Below, piece after piece: positions 1 to 11,550 of a DNA stretch of 64,000 bases. Numbering within the stretch: position 1 is the first letter of the stretch; each line of letters opens with the position of its first letter. Made by a program: the position numbers and the translations under genes. The stretch is from Elmis aenea (Eukaryota; Arthropoda; Insecta; Coleoptera; Elmidae). The stretch spans positions 32,978,788-33,042,787 of the forward strand of contig OX393581.1 of the NCBI GenBank assembly GCA_947652605.1. The letters run 5' to 3'. The notes below the pieces were generated by a model that was not told the DNA's origin, made no database searches, and saw only the letters and a list, made by a program, of their open reading frames with translations.

Positions 1-159
1 AATATAAACAACATTTGAATACAATTTTTATTAATAAATAATTTGATTTGTTACGAATGTACTAACATAAATGCATTTTTTTCATCTACATTTTCCAACA
101 AAATCATTCTTTATTGTTTAAGCGAAGGGCTTAAAAAAAACAGTAACAAACCCAGCCCA

Positions 160-1146
160 AAGACACTTTTCTGACTAAATATTTAAGTACTTTATAAAAA
201 GAAAGTTGACATATAGTTCAAAAAAATTACTTTCAATAAAAGTGTAAAGCAGTCAGAAAATGAATACATAATATGGTTTAGAAATGTTACAAAAATTACA
301 TTACTGTTACATCTAAATTTTCTTACTTTATAAAAAAAATACATTTTAATGTCAAAAAATAATTTTCAATAAAAGTTTAAAACATTATCAAAGCAGTTAG
401 AATATCTGAATGGACCTTTGGAAGCCAGAGTGGTTTAAGTCAAAAACCTTACCACCAAAAGTGGTGGCTACATTTTTTACTTACAATTTTATTAAAACAA
501 CTTTCTTCCAAGTATTGTATTTCAAATATTTTCAAAAATTTGTAAACTTGTGAAATTTAAGATAAAAAAGTTAAATACTAACAAAGTAAAAATAATTTGA
601 CTACTCATGCATCTTTCAATAGTTCAAATAATAGATTTTTACAAATAAAACAGTTTAGACTAACATTATTGTGCTATTACATCTAAAGTTTTTGACAAAA
701 TAATTACTTTCGAAAAATAATATTGGCATTTAAATGAAAAAAAAAAACTGAAACAAGTGTTTAACATTCAATAGAAGTCGGAAAATCTAGATTGCATAAA
801 ATAACATGGTTTTTAAATAAACTGCTAATAATTGTACTATTAAATAAAATATTTTCGAGAATATAATTAGGTAGGTAATTTAAAAAAGAATAACATTTCA
901 ATTTAAAAATTACTTTCCATAATAGTTAAACATTAAAGCAGCCGGAAATCTAAATAAAAATCTAAATCTAAAATAATGTAATTACAATATTTTTAAGTAA
1001 ACATAAATAGATTATTATGCTGTGTCATTTAAATGTTCTGACAAAATAACAACTTTAGAAAAAGATTGTTGACATTTCAGTTTAAAAAAATTACTTTCAA
1101 TAAAAGTGTAAAACATTATTGAAGCAGTTGGAAAATCTAGATTGAA
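160..1146 (-). repeat. Tandem array of five degenerate copies of a gene's 3' coding segment
   Basis: Five diverged units occur at about 164-290, 301-413, 668-812, 853-955 and 1018-1146. Each carries the same ordered landmarks on the plus strand: a GACATTT-like block, AAATTACTTTC(A/C)ATAA, then GCAG(T/C)(T/C)(A/G)GAAAATCT. Unit spacing is about 145-185 bp. The gap between the second and third units is about twice that and contains only a scrap (541-564) resembling the end of the pseudogene's last exon. The last unit is the C-terminal coding part of the minus-strand pseudogene at 1018-1967, so the others look like repeated partial duplications of that exon. They carry indels and are not open. 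Confidence 0.6.
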
Positions 1147-1967
1147 TAAATAGATGATTTTAAAACATATATCAACAGCACGTTAAAAACTTGTGAATTT
1201 GAACCTTATATCATCAAAATATACATATATATCAACAATTGAAAAAATATCTTTACCAATACAATAAATAAATAGTTGAATGCACTGCCGGTTCTTTTTC
1301 TGATACATAATATGGTCTTCGATTTCTTGATGGCACTTACCTATGAACAAAAATGATTCTTGTGAGTCTGTAATAGTACATTTTATGGTAACTTTTTTTC
1401 CCGTTGCTGCATCTTTGTTTATAATTTTATTGATGGGTACAAAGTACCCATGCAAGGCCCAAAACAATGCAGCATCTTTAGCATCTATAAGAAAAGTTAA
1501 AAGGTCAAATATTTAAGGTACAATACAAACCAATGTAATAATTAATTATATTATTAAAAATGAAATACAAAACTTACTTTCTGGAAGATTTTCATCATTT
1601 TTTAGTTTTTGAAGTAAGCCCCTTATATTTATCTCTTTCACGTGACTAGCACCAATCAAAAATTCCAAAATTTTGTCGTCACGTTGTTGCCAATTATTTA
1701 GGAGACCATCGCTATTTTCAAATGCAATTTTAAAATCCATATCAATCTATAAATCAGTTAGTTAATAACCGCATAGTATACAAAGTATATTCAAAAATAC
1801 CAATCGAAATCCTGATGGAGTTTTGTAAAATGGCCACGACTGTATTATAGCTGCAGTAGTTTGTAAAGTTCTTATTTGTTCCAAACGATAATAGGCGCAG
1901 GCTTTCCAGCAACTATCGAACTGATCTGCAGTCAAATTGCCATATTTTAAAGTCGTCGATTTATAAA
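1018..1967 (-). pseudogene. Decayed three-exon gene of an uncharacterised insect protein family
   Basis: Three minus-strand exons fit together in phase: 1967-1801, 1746-1578 and 1484 downwards. Introns are 1800-1747 (54 nt, GT..TAG) and 1577-1485 (93 nt, GTAAGT..TAG). The joined frame reads from KYGNLTADQF and SWPFYKTPSGFRL across the junction into IDMDFKIAFENSDGLLNNWQ, then NAKDAALFWALHGYFVP and TITDSQESFLFIGKC. It stops at a TAA at 1185-1183. The same frame continues after that TAA for 55 codons (RAVDICFKIIYLFNLDFP...) to another TAA at 1017-1015, so the first stop looks like a mutation inside the old coding region. No ATG lies in the first exon's frame. A good donor exists upstream at 2003-2002, but it does not join this frame without a stop. 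From memory the layout resembles an uncharacterised protein family scattered in insect genomes. Function is unknown. Confidence 0.65.
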
Positions 1968-1985
1968 CTTAAAATAATATCATTC

Positions 1986-2908
1986 TGTATTAACACTTAC
2001 CTTATTTACAATAAATACACAGACAACATGCAAACTTGCAACATCCGTTAGCACAGTTTATGAGCAAGTGGCCGTTAGGTGACGCGTTAAATCAACGATA
2101 TACAATATGCCGACGAAAGGTGTCTAAATCAATGAACGAATTCGTTGATTTAATATTTTACTTTTATAAACTTGAAAACTCTTATTCATTGTAACAACGA
2201 CAGGTATTCGTTGTTTTAAAAAATACGTTCGTTAATGCAATAAATACGTTTAATCAACTTGCCCAAATCATTCATCGAGGAAACGATTCCGGTTAATTGA
2301 GACAATGTTCACCTTATTATTCAATCAAATCATACGTTAACGTAAAGTATCAGTTTCTTAAAAATTAGTGACTGAGAGAAATATACGAGTACATTGATAT
2401 GATGAAAAAGTTTATAGGATACACAAAATATTTATTCTCCCAATAAACATCTTGCATTACTTACATTAAAAGTTTTCTTTGTATCAATGAATACTGATTC
2501 TTAGCATTAAAGTACTGTGTGATAGTTCAATAAAAACATCTATATAACATTTCGTTGTATTAATTCAAAAAATTATTGTCTCAATGAACTAGTAGTCTAT
2601 AATCGGCATTCATTAATATTACGAACCACATTTTTTTCAGTGTGGAAGGAATAAGGTGGAGAATTAGAAGCCAAATATTTGATCCGTTTAACCAGTTATC
2701 ATCCAACTTCAGAAACTCATTCGACTGTCTATAATTCGGTTTTGTTGACTTTTTATTAACTACTTAAATTATAAGTCTTATCTCACCATGCGTCGATATA
2801 ATAATTACGTAAATTTTTAAGTAAACAAATAAATTTAATTGTTTAATTGACGTCCGTTGGAACTATTTAAAGCGAAATAAAAACGATTCTGGATTTACAG
2901 GACGTGTT
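1986..2908. other. Upstream flank of the pseudogene, no gene seen
   Basis: The only gene-like signal is a minus-strand donor, AAG|GTAAGT, at about 2002, which may end a non-coding first exon of the pseudogene. A polypyrimidine-CAG acceptor on the plus strand ends at 2640 but has no convincing exon after it. The rest is AT-rich anonymous sequence. Confidence 0.4.
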
Positions 2909-3029
2909 GATTCAAAAATTCTCTTACATGTTTCGTCAATTTTGGTTTATTCACACGGTTTTTAGTTTTTCTCTGATAAAGTCAATAAACCAAAATTGAC
3001 GAAACATGGAAGAAGAAAATTTTTGAATC
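2909..3029. repeat. Long hairpin (inverted repeat, about 43-46 bp arms)
   Basis: Arm 2909-2951 and arm 2984-3029 are reverse complements with only a small indel near the outer end, separated by a 32-nt loop. The core matched block is AACCAAAATTGACGAAACAT. It could be a small foldback element or a transcribed hairpin. No target-site duplication is clear at the edges. Confidence 0.7.
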
Positions 3030-4924
3030 AAATAAATTAAAAATATTACCAAAAAGCTCGATTTTGATGAGCACCCACTGAAGTGATGTGACGCTTGATC
3101 TGACAGTGCGTTAACATACTTATGCAGGAAATAGGTTTTGACGCGAAAAAGTATTAAGGTTTGCACTTATGATAAAGAAAAGGTATTCGATACTAAAACC
3201 TTTAGCTTTTTTTTTATGAGTTTAGTTACTTCAAAATTACGGCATCTGTCACACCACTTTGGTGGGCGCTCGGCCTCAAAAAAATACTACTTAAATATGT
3301 AATTTTAAAAATGCCAACTTCATTCAATACACTTTTTATGTGCATACCTTGTTGTAAATTAATTCAACTACTACAAAATCAATCTCTTCGATTTTCGTGC
3401 CATGCTTGGTAATTACATTAGCGACTGCAGCAATACAAAAACTCGTGTAAGCATCAAAAAAACTTGTGCGGCACAGGGAAGATTAGTAACTCTCCTAATG
3501 AAGCATGAAATACGAGAGACGCGCACAAAACGCCCCCAAAATTTATGATATACGATAACTTTCTTGTTTTTCTATCGCAGGGAGACCACTTCTTTTACAT
3601 ACTGTTCTGCGATTGTGTCTGTGGAATTTATTTGAAATTAAGAGATTCCCGCCTGGTCTAGCCTGATATTACCCAGTTTGGTACTTCGTTGATAATATTT
3701 GTCACTTGTTTCAAAAAACTGGTTAATAAATTCTACTTCGTTATGAAATACTTAGGATTCTGGAAGCTTCTAATGCTGAAGTGTCTGAATTGTATGTAAA
3801 TATTGTAGGTTGGTTAAGATCGGGTTGCTAGTTCTACCAGAACCAGGTAACGCAATCAGATGTTGATTATCGTAATAAAATTAGCATATCGAAAAGACTA
3901 GTTTGTGTATTGCTGTAGAAAAATACTTAACAACATAGATTCGTCGTTACTTGTATAAATCAATGTAGAGCGTTAAAAATTATAATCTTGGAATTTTCAT
4001 TTTCAAAAAATTTTGTTTACGTATATTTATAGTTAAGAAACATTATCTTTTTTCACGCTAACGGGCATAAGCATGTGTTTTTGTTGATATAATCCTGTAA
4101 TTGCATGCGTGTGACAATTTATATATAAATGCTGGTTACTTTAATCTCTTTTTAATTGATTTATTTTATTAAAACGCAACCAACCGTGTTATGTTCGTGG
4201 AAAAACAACTAGAAACATCGTTAATTCGCATAATTACGAAGCAATTAAATAATAAATGGGCAAAGAAAGTTGTTTACATTAGATTTACGTTTGATTTTTT
4301 GACTTTGTTACTAAAAATCTACAAAAAAGTGTTGAACAAGCGTGGCAGAGCGGATTTTTTAATGTCGTTTGTACATCCATTTGTTTGACGTCTTTTTGGA
4401 AATTTATAAGTGGTGTTCTACTTTGCGATCGAGAAGTTGAAATGGAATTGTCATGTTTTCTGGCGTGAAGATAAGTTATGAGCAGGGCCGTGAAAATAGA
4501 TGATGCTTTGGATGCGCCGCGCAAAGGCCGCCTATCTACGGTCCCCAAAGTTTGGAGAAAAAGTAGACAAAACTGCACAATTGTTGTGTTAAAGTTTTAC
4601 ATTAAAATTGTTGATTTTTATACATTTATGCTTGTATTTGATGGAAACTTTTTATTTGTAGGATATGTATTTGATTATACTGAATATATTGTCAAGTGTT
4701 TTAAGTTTTAGTCGTTCGTTTCGACCAATTTAACTTTTACATCCATTGATCTCCAATGCTTTCAATTAATGCCAATCGATTTAAAGCTCTATTTGGGTAT
4801 CAGTGGTTGTAAAAATAAATAGTTATGCTACATAACAAAAGTAAGAAGCATATTTACGCACGAGTGGAAAGTTGCTTTACAACTCGAGTTTTGTACTATA
4901 CTTTTTTAACGGCCATATAATATA
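3030..4924. other. Anonymous AT-rich stretch
   Basis: No gene is recognised. Open frames on both strands overlap at 4191-4711 without splice or family signals. A short GC-richer patch at about 4484-4545 (AGGGCCGT start, GCGCCGCGCAAAGGCCGCC inside) looks like a scrap of a mobile-element end but has no partner. Confidence 0.3.
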
Positions 4925-5680
4925 CCGGATGATTCAGTTTGACTGTCGCACCCCTATAACTTTGTAAGTATTGAGAATAACCCCAACAAACCTTATATAT
5001 TTGGAATCGGCGAGCAATTCTCTACTAAGTGATATGTTTTTGTTACCTCTACGATGACGTATGTCAAATCCGCGATAGGCAACTGTTTTTTTTTTTTAAA
5101 ATTACGTAGTATACATTTTGTTGTTGATTCGGATAGAGAATTAAATTCTGAATCCGACCATGTACTCAAAAAGTAGGCATACATTAAAAAAATTTCGAGA
5201 AAAATCAGCAGTGACGGCCATTTTGAATACATTAAAATCTAATTTTTTATGTTGGCGTTTATTATTTGTTTTTCTTTTTATTAAAAATTAATTTTTAATA
5301 CATTTCCATTGATAGTTACCGTATAATTTTTAAGATTTGATCGTTTTTTGTTATGTTAAATAGACTGTTTGCTATGATTTGAATAAACTTTGAACTGATG
5401 TTTCTCGAAAATTTTCTTATGTATGCCTACTTTTTGAGTACATGGTCGGATTCAAAATTAAATTCTCTATCCAAATCAACAAAAAAATGTATACTATGTA
5501 ATTTTAAAAAAAAAAAAAACAGTTGCCTATCGCGGATTTGACATACGTCATCATAGAGGTAACAAAAACACATCACTTAATAGAGAATTTCTCGCCGATT
5601 TCAAATATATAAGGTTTGTTGGGGTTATTTTCAATACTTACAAAGTTATAGGGGTGCGACAGTCAAACTGAATCACCCGG
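4925..5680. mobile_element. TA-flanked element with 284-bp inverted-repeat arms (copy A)
   Basis: The left arm (4925-5208) begins CCGGATGATTCAGTTTGA, and the right arm (5396-5680) ends with its near-perfect reverse complement, TCAAACTGAATCACCCGG. TA dinucleotides flank both ends (4923-4924, 5681-5682). The roughly 187-bp centre has no open frame. Structure and TA target fit a non-autonomous Tc1/mariner-superfamily element, although superfamily assignment rests only on the TA target and the arms. A truncated second copy lies at 17034-17475. Confidence 0.8.
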
Positions 5681-7327
5681 TATACGATGTTATCGGCTTT
5701 TTGGCTAATAGCAAACACACTTGTAGCACGTACGCTTTTAATTGTCAATTTTGACGTTAGTCTAGTTAAATAATTTTTAGAAAACTATACTTTTTGTGTA
5801 CCGTGTGTGAGGATCCTCTTACTATACAGTATTAGTCATTTACAAAAGTGGTCGTTGAAAAAAATTGATAAACTATCATTAATTCGTTATAAACGATATT
5901 GTTTAATGCTGATATTTTTTCAATATCGGATTTTAAGTTTTTTTGCACTAATTTTGTTAATAATTTTAAAATTAAAAACTTCGGAGTAATTCCAGCCCAT
6001 CGTTGATTATTACTTAACGCCTTTCTGTCTGAAACTACTTAATATCGTAGCTTAACTCATGGGGCGGTTGTTTTCACGTTTTCCATTTAACTGACTTGTA
6101 TCCTGTTTATTAAATTAAATACCTAACCTTATAACATAATTTGTGTTTTAATCGTCGCAAGACTGCATGACAGATGCTTAATCCTAAACATAGTTATGCG
6201 ATACATTCTCTACATTACTATATAATTCTCTTAACGACTTTGCATACATACTGTTGATTTTTATAAATTGCGGACAATATTAATTGTCACAATCACATTT
6301 AGTAAATTGTGTATTGTAAACTGTATACTTTGATTATAGTTTGCAAATTCTACAGATGCATGGTATTTCAAACATAATACGTAATAAGTTTTTATATACA
6401 TTACAATAAGTGGCTTTATTTCCATATACATAATTCTGTATGCAACTTTGTCGTGCCATATAGCCGTATCATTACATAATGCTTATAATTACTCGGTGGC
6501 ATGCGTATGGCGGCTATCCCTCATTGTCTGGAATGGTAAATCCTCCTCGCTTTTAATGTTTATTAACAATGAGGGCAATTTGCACGTTTAAAAATTCCCT
6601 TATATCACGTTTTATATTACCAGCATGTCTAATACCGAACTTTTACACATAAATTTGTAGCGTAATGTATGCGTGTTGGAGCTCACTTTCATGTGAAGGA
6701 ACGATGTGTAAAAAAACGTGTTTAATATATTCAGCATACAGCTGGCAAAAGGTTAGGTTAGGTTACGTATACGATTTATTTATAAGCAGGTGTTGTCTAT
6801 TGTACCCACTTCTGTTCCCTCCTTGCTGTTAACTAACGTTGAGTGCCGTAAAAAGTTCTATTAAAGACGTCGTATTTTGCTTTTTTAAAATCGAGTCTAC
6901 GATAAATTGCATGCAATTACCCATTATCGTCGTAAAATTAACGTCGCTTAAAAAGTAATTTGCATTTAGAAGTGATGGTGGCGGTAATTTGTGAGATTAT
7001 TACGATATTACGGGGTCAGAATTACTTGAATATTGAAATTAACCTGTAGATATGGTGCAAGGGCAGGAATTTTATAAATTGTGTTTACTTAGGTTGATTT
7101 CCATAAATTTTGATAAGCATCGCCATATTATTTAAACGGTTAGTTAAATGTTAATTGGCTCTAACGTTGTTAATAGACTGTAGATTGTAAATACAATTAA
7201 AGGTTTAAATTTTGTACGTGCTTAATATTTGTTCTCGATTTTATGAGAATACTATCTAGAGAATTAGGAGAAAGTTTTTTTCCTATGTTATTCCACTAAA
7301 TATAATAAATTTCGGTAGACTATTATA
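5681..7327. other. Anonymous stretch with one short TTAGG block
   Basis: No gene is recognised. Positions 6751-6765 carry GGTTAGGTTAGGTTA, three TTAGG units as in insect telomeres. The short frame at 5807-5989 has no supporting signal. Confidence 0.35.
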
Positions 7328-8123
7328 CAGGGTGTCCCAATTATACACCGCCAAAAAGTAGGTACATATTCCTGAGTGAAAATGATGACCATTTGTCAAA
7401 TATTTTATTATCCGAAAATGCTTCATTTCAAAGTTAGAGACCTCCAAATTTGCAAGAAAAAAAAATCAAAAAATCAAATACGTCCTAGCCGTTTAAGCTA
7501 GAGCTATCAAACTTGGCCGAAATGTTTAGGTGTTTCCCATTGACTTTGTGGGATAATTAGAAAGAAAACACGTAATTGGAAGTATCATTTATAGTCAGGT
7601 CATCCGCTTACCATCTTAAAATTTTTTTACTCTGGAATAAAATTGAAAATGTCATTCGTCCATAAGAAAGTACGACTTAAGAGGAAAAAATTTGCCTGTT
7701 TTTTTTGCTGTAAACGTAGCCGTTTTCGAGAAAATTAGCGCTAAAGATGCATCGACAAACTCTGTTTATACACCTCAAATATTTTGTTTTACTAAACTTA
7801 CTTGGCTAATGTCATGCTTGAAAAAAATTCTGAAGATGGTAAGCGGATGACCTGACTATAAATCATACTTCCAATTACGTGTTTTCTTTCTAATTATCCC
7901 ACAAAGTCAATGGGAAACACCTAAACATTTCGGCCTAGTTTGATAGCTCTAGCTTAAACGGCTAGGACGTAATCGATTATTTGATTTTTTTTTTCTTGCA
8001 ACTTTGGAGGTCTCTAACTTTGAAAGGAAGCATTTTCGGATAACAAAATATTTGACGAATGGTCATCATTTTCACTCAGGAATATGCACCTACTTTTTGG
8101 CGGTGTATAATTGGGACACCCTG
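7328..8123. mobile_element. TA-flanked MITE with 290-bp inverted-repeat arms
   Basis: The left arm, 7328-7617, begins CAGGGTGTCCCAATTATACA. The right arm, 7833-8123, is its nearly identical reverse complement. TA duplications sit at 7326-7327 and 8124-8125. Arms meet over a roughly 215-bp centre with no transposase frame. The CAGGGTG tip and TA target are typical of non-autonomous Tc1/mariner-like elements in insects. Very high arm identity suggests a fairly recent insertion or folding-driven homogenisation. Confidence 0.85.
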
Positions 8124-10277
8124 TATAAAAAAATCAATGGGGCACAACCTTTCACTGATATATAGGTTGAAGTGAAAATTTCGAGTCTCTTTTGAACAAT
8201 TTTCAATTTTTTTCCTGTCCCTATTGCTCCATATTCTTGCAGTTAATTGCATACAAAAATTCTCAATTAAATTTATAACAGTGTGTTGCATATTATAATG
8301 GATTATGTGCAGTCTTGTCAGATTTTAAAGTGCATATCCAGTAGTCCTTCATGCTTCGTTGGAATTTTCCTTTCAACATTTTCTAATTAGAATTTTTAAG
8401 ATATTTATGATTCGTACGTAATATTATAGTCAACTGTTTCTTCTCACGATTTTAAAATATTGATTTATGCAATTTACAGCGACAAATAAGCATTACGGAT
8501 CAATGTGTTTTTAATTATGTATGATTATTTTATTGATTGAACTTGCTTTTGTGCCAATTATCAAAGGTTTTTGAATTATTAAGTCGCTTCTTTTTGCAAT
8601 AACAATTTTTTGCCGTGACAAAGATGTTGAGTTTCATTATTAGGTATCCTACTTGAATAATAAAAAGCGAATCCAGTTCCGTTTTAAGCGGATGTATGTT
8701 TTTTAATAATGAATAGTTTAAAAGTTGAGACTTGCGATAAGTCTACAAATTAGTCAAATTTTTATTCTCGCGTTTTCTATACGTTTATTAATTACTTATC
8801 AAGAAAACCTTTTATAGAAATGTTAAGTAATAAATTAGTGAAGACAGAAAAAATATCGGTAGCTGATTGACAAACATTCACACTAAAAACACGCGGAACG
8901 TAGCGGCATGAAGTTTACTTTTTTTTCCGTAGCTATTTCATAGATGTGTCCCTTTAAAAACAGGTTTGGCAGTGTAATAAATTATGAATTCCGAATAATA
9001 TTAATCATTTATCATGTAAGGCAATAAAGTCCAGCTATTCTTTGGCTTTAAAATTCTTTACATTTTTATAACTATATTAAAATAGCGCATTTCAACAAAT
9101 TTTTATATAATTAACGTAAGCGATGAGGACATTTTTAAAGATAATTTTTCGTGTTTATAAAATATCATCTCTTTCAACAATGTTAAGTATTTTTTATACA
9201 TTTTCCTGTTTATTTACATTGCGAGAATCTTGTTATGTTTTTCTGGATTAATTATGGACGCTCAGAGTACAGCAATAGACAACTTATTTATGCTAATAGA
9301 CAGTTACAGGAAAGCCTAGGTCTAGATTCATGCATATCATTGTTAGTGCTAAACGTAGACCATACAAGATTTCAAATAATAATTTGAACTCTATTGACAA
9401 TAGCGGTTTCGTCATAAAATTTTGAAACGTAAATAATATATTTAAAGTAACTGTATGTATGTGATACATACGAATAACCAACTACATCTATGTATGTGTA
9501 AAAACCTGATCTTTAGTGGCCAAAATACAACTTTGATCTTCAACGTAGATTATTGCTTTGTTTTTTTTTACGTTCATGTTGATGTCTGTATTTGCAATAC
9601 CGCTTTCATTTAGTTAAGATATGTAACTTTAAGTGCCATTTGTCACCTCAAGTAGCGCTTTAAGTAGTTTTTATTTCAAGTGTCGGCCAATTTAAATAAT
9701 TAAATCCACGTTGCTTGATGCTATACAGTTTTTTGTACGTTCACGTACCGTCCGTCTCAAGTCTATTACCATTTAATTATAGAAGTTAACACGCATACGG
9801 GAGACGATAAATACGTTTAATTAATTACAATGAAAAAGATATCTTAGATGCCCATGACACGTAATTAAATAAGAAGCTGCTAATTAGTAGGCGATTTAAT
9901 CGAAATTTCCATGAACGATAGCTCATATTTCAAGTATAGAAACTTGCATTTTTATTAAAATTAAATTGAAAGTTATGATTTGGTGCCAGCAATGCCTTTA
10001 AAATATTTTCTATTAAGTATTATAAAACTGTTTTGTTGTTCTCATATTTGGAAGAAATCATATAGACTAACAAGTTTTTTGCTTACTTTTTTGTTAATGT
10101 TGGAAGTCTGTAAGGATTAAAAACAATATTATTAATCTAATTGTAAGAAAAAAATATAGATGTTCAATTTAAATGGCAAAGCTTTGTACCGGAGCAAGGA
10201 AACCAAACATTCGGTAAATAATTTAGAGTAGTCCCTCCGTATCGCGGTTTTGCTAAGCGCGTTACGAAAATGTCTAT
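8124..10277. other. Anonymous AT-rich stretch
   Basis: I see no gene, repeat family end or strong inverted repeat here. The short frame at 9293-9481 on the minus strand lacks coding character. A run at about 10230-10277 is probably the decayed 3' untranslated tail of the LINE fragment next to it. Confidence 0.3.
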
Positions 10278-10931
10278 CTATTTGCGAGTTTGATTACGGC
10301 TGTCGTCTCTCGCTTCCTAGTTTCATTTTTGCCTGTCTTTCCAATCATCTTCATTAAACCTTTTGCAGCCCTTACTTTGTAGACCCAATTTCTTCTTGGC
10401 CGGCCTCTTCTTCTTGTTTAGAGGTGGGTGGCCCCACTTCTATATTTTTTTGGACTTTCTGTCTTCATTCATTCTTTGTATGTAGGTACCATCTTAGTCA
10501 TTTGATTCTATTGACTCTATAATGTCTACATCTACAACCATTTCATCTCGTATACCTTTATTTATTTTCTTGTCTTGATGCCACTGCATCGTCGCCAGTA
10601 GTCCATCTCCATCGCTTTGATCCTTGACTTCTTCGACTGACGTATTTCCCATAATTCTGATCCGTATGTACTGAGACTTTCGGCTGCTGTAGTGGGTTTT
10701 TTGACTTACGTATTTTTTAGTTATTTTTTGGTCCCATAATAGGCCATGCTGTTGTTTAATGATAGTTTTTCCTTGCCCTATTCGTTTCCTAATTTCCTGG
10801 TTGCTTTTTGCATTGTCCGCTATTTCAATGCCTTGATATTTGTACTTATTTACATCTAAAATCGCGTTAGTGCCCCAGTGCTTAGGTTGACTGGATCCAC
10901 CTACAACGATGTATTCTAGTGTATTTATCAT
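10278..10931 (-). pseudogene. LINE (non-LTR retrotransposon) reverse-transcriptase C-terminal relic
   Basis: The minus-strand frame contains EYIVVGGSSQPKHWG, KYKYQGIEIADNAKSNQEI, GQGKTIIKQQHGLLWDQKIT and, after frameshift damage, LLATMQWHQDKKINKGIRDE and VDVDIIESIE. Past a TAA at 10493 the frame resumes with QRMNEDR, KKKRPAKKKLG and FNEDDWKDRQK. These follow the usual order at the end of insect LINE polymerases: the thumb region with a Y.V.GG strand, the RIGQGK.II.QLHG block, then the late DW.DR..W motif. Several stops and at least one frameshift make it dead. The 5' end, including the catalytic domain, is missing, as is common for 5'-truncated LINEs. Clade is not assignable from this piece. 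Confidence 0.75.
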
Positions 10932-11055
10932 AGCCTACTTGAAAATATTAACAAAAAAAATCGCGATATCTCGGAAAATATAAATTTTAGGTGAAAAACA
11001 GCCTTGATGTTTTCGAAAGAGAATTAAATTTTCTATAAGACGGTGTAAAAAAATA

Positions 11056-11550
11056 TAGGGTGTTGTAAAAAAAAAAAAGATTTATCGATGTTTACAGTTT
11101 CACAAGTTTGACCAAGCGTAAAAAACGCCCTTTATAATATTTTAAAAATCAAGGTGGTGCAAAGTGTTACATAATCTAATGTCAATCTAATCCCCAAGCG
11201 AATTTCTTCAGACTTCTCATAGTTTTTAAATGTTGAAAATTTTTGAAAGTACTGTATTTTCATGAAAATGCAATTTTCACGAAAACGGTTGACTTTATAC
11301 CCATATAACCTTATACATTTTTTGAGGTAAATTTAAAGAGGAATCCAAAAATGTAAAAATATACAGGGTGTTCCATAAGAAAAAGTATAAGTTTGATATG
11401 CCACTCTTTTTTGGAGCACCCTGTATGTTTGAAAATATTTTTTAAATTTAGCCCTTATTGACTTACGTAATCTAATGGCGACAGAAGTTTGAAAATATAT
11501 ACCGTTTCGCCATAAAATTCCGTGGCGTCCGTCGTGACTCACCCTCTATA
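11056..11550. repeat. Decayed TA-flanked element with a nested 64-bp inverted-repeat insert
   Basis: The left tip is TATAGGGTGTTG at 11054 onward and the right tip is GACTCACCCTCTATA ending at 11550; only the AGGGTG core pairs. Inside it, TACAGGGTGTTCC (11362-11374) and GGAGCACCCTGTA (11413-11425) form a clean 13-bp inverted repeat around 38 bp. The inner piece resembles the two ends of a CAGGGTG family brought together by internal deletion. Boundaries of the outer element are uncertain. Confidence 0.4.

Noticed and set aside
4285..4578. 97-residue minus-strand frame overlapping plus-strand frames
   Set aside because: No motif, no splice support and equal-length frames on the other strand; probably chance in a GC-richer patch.
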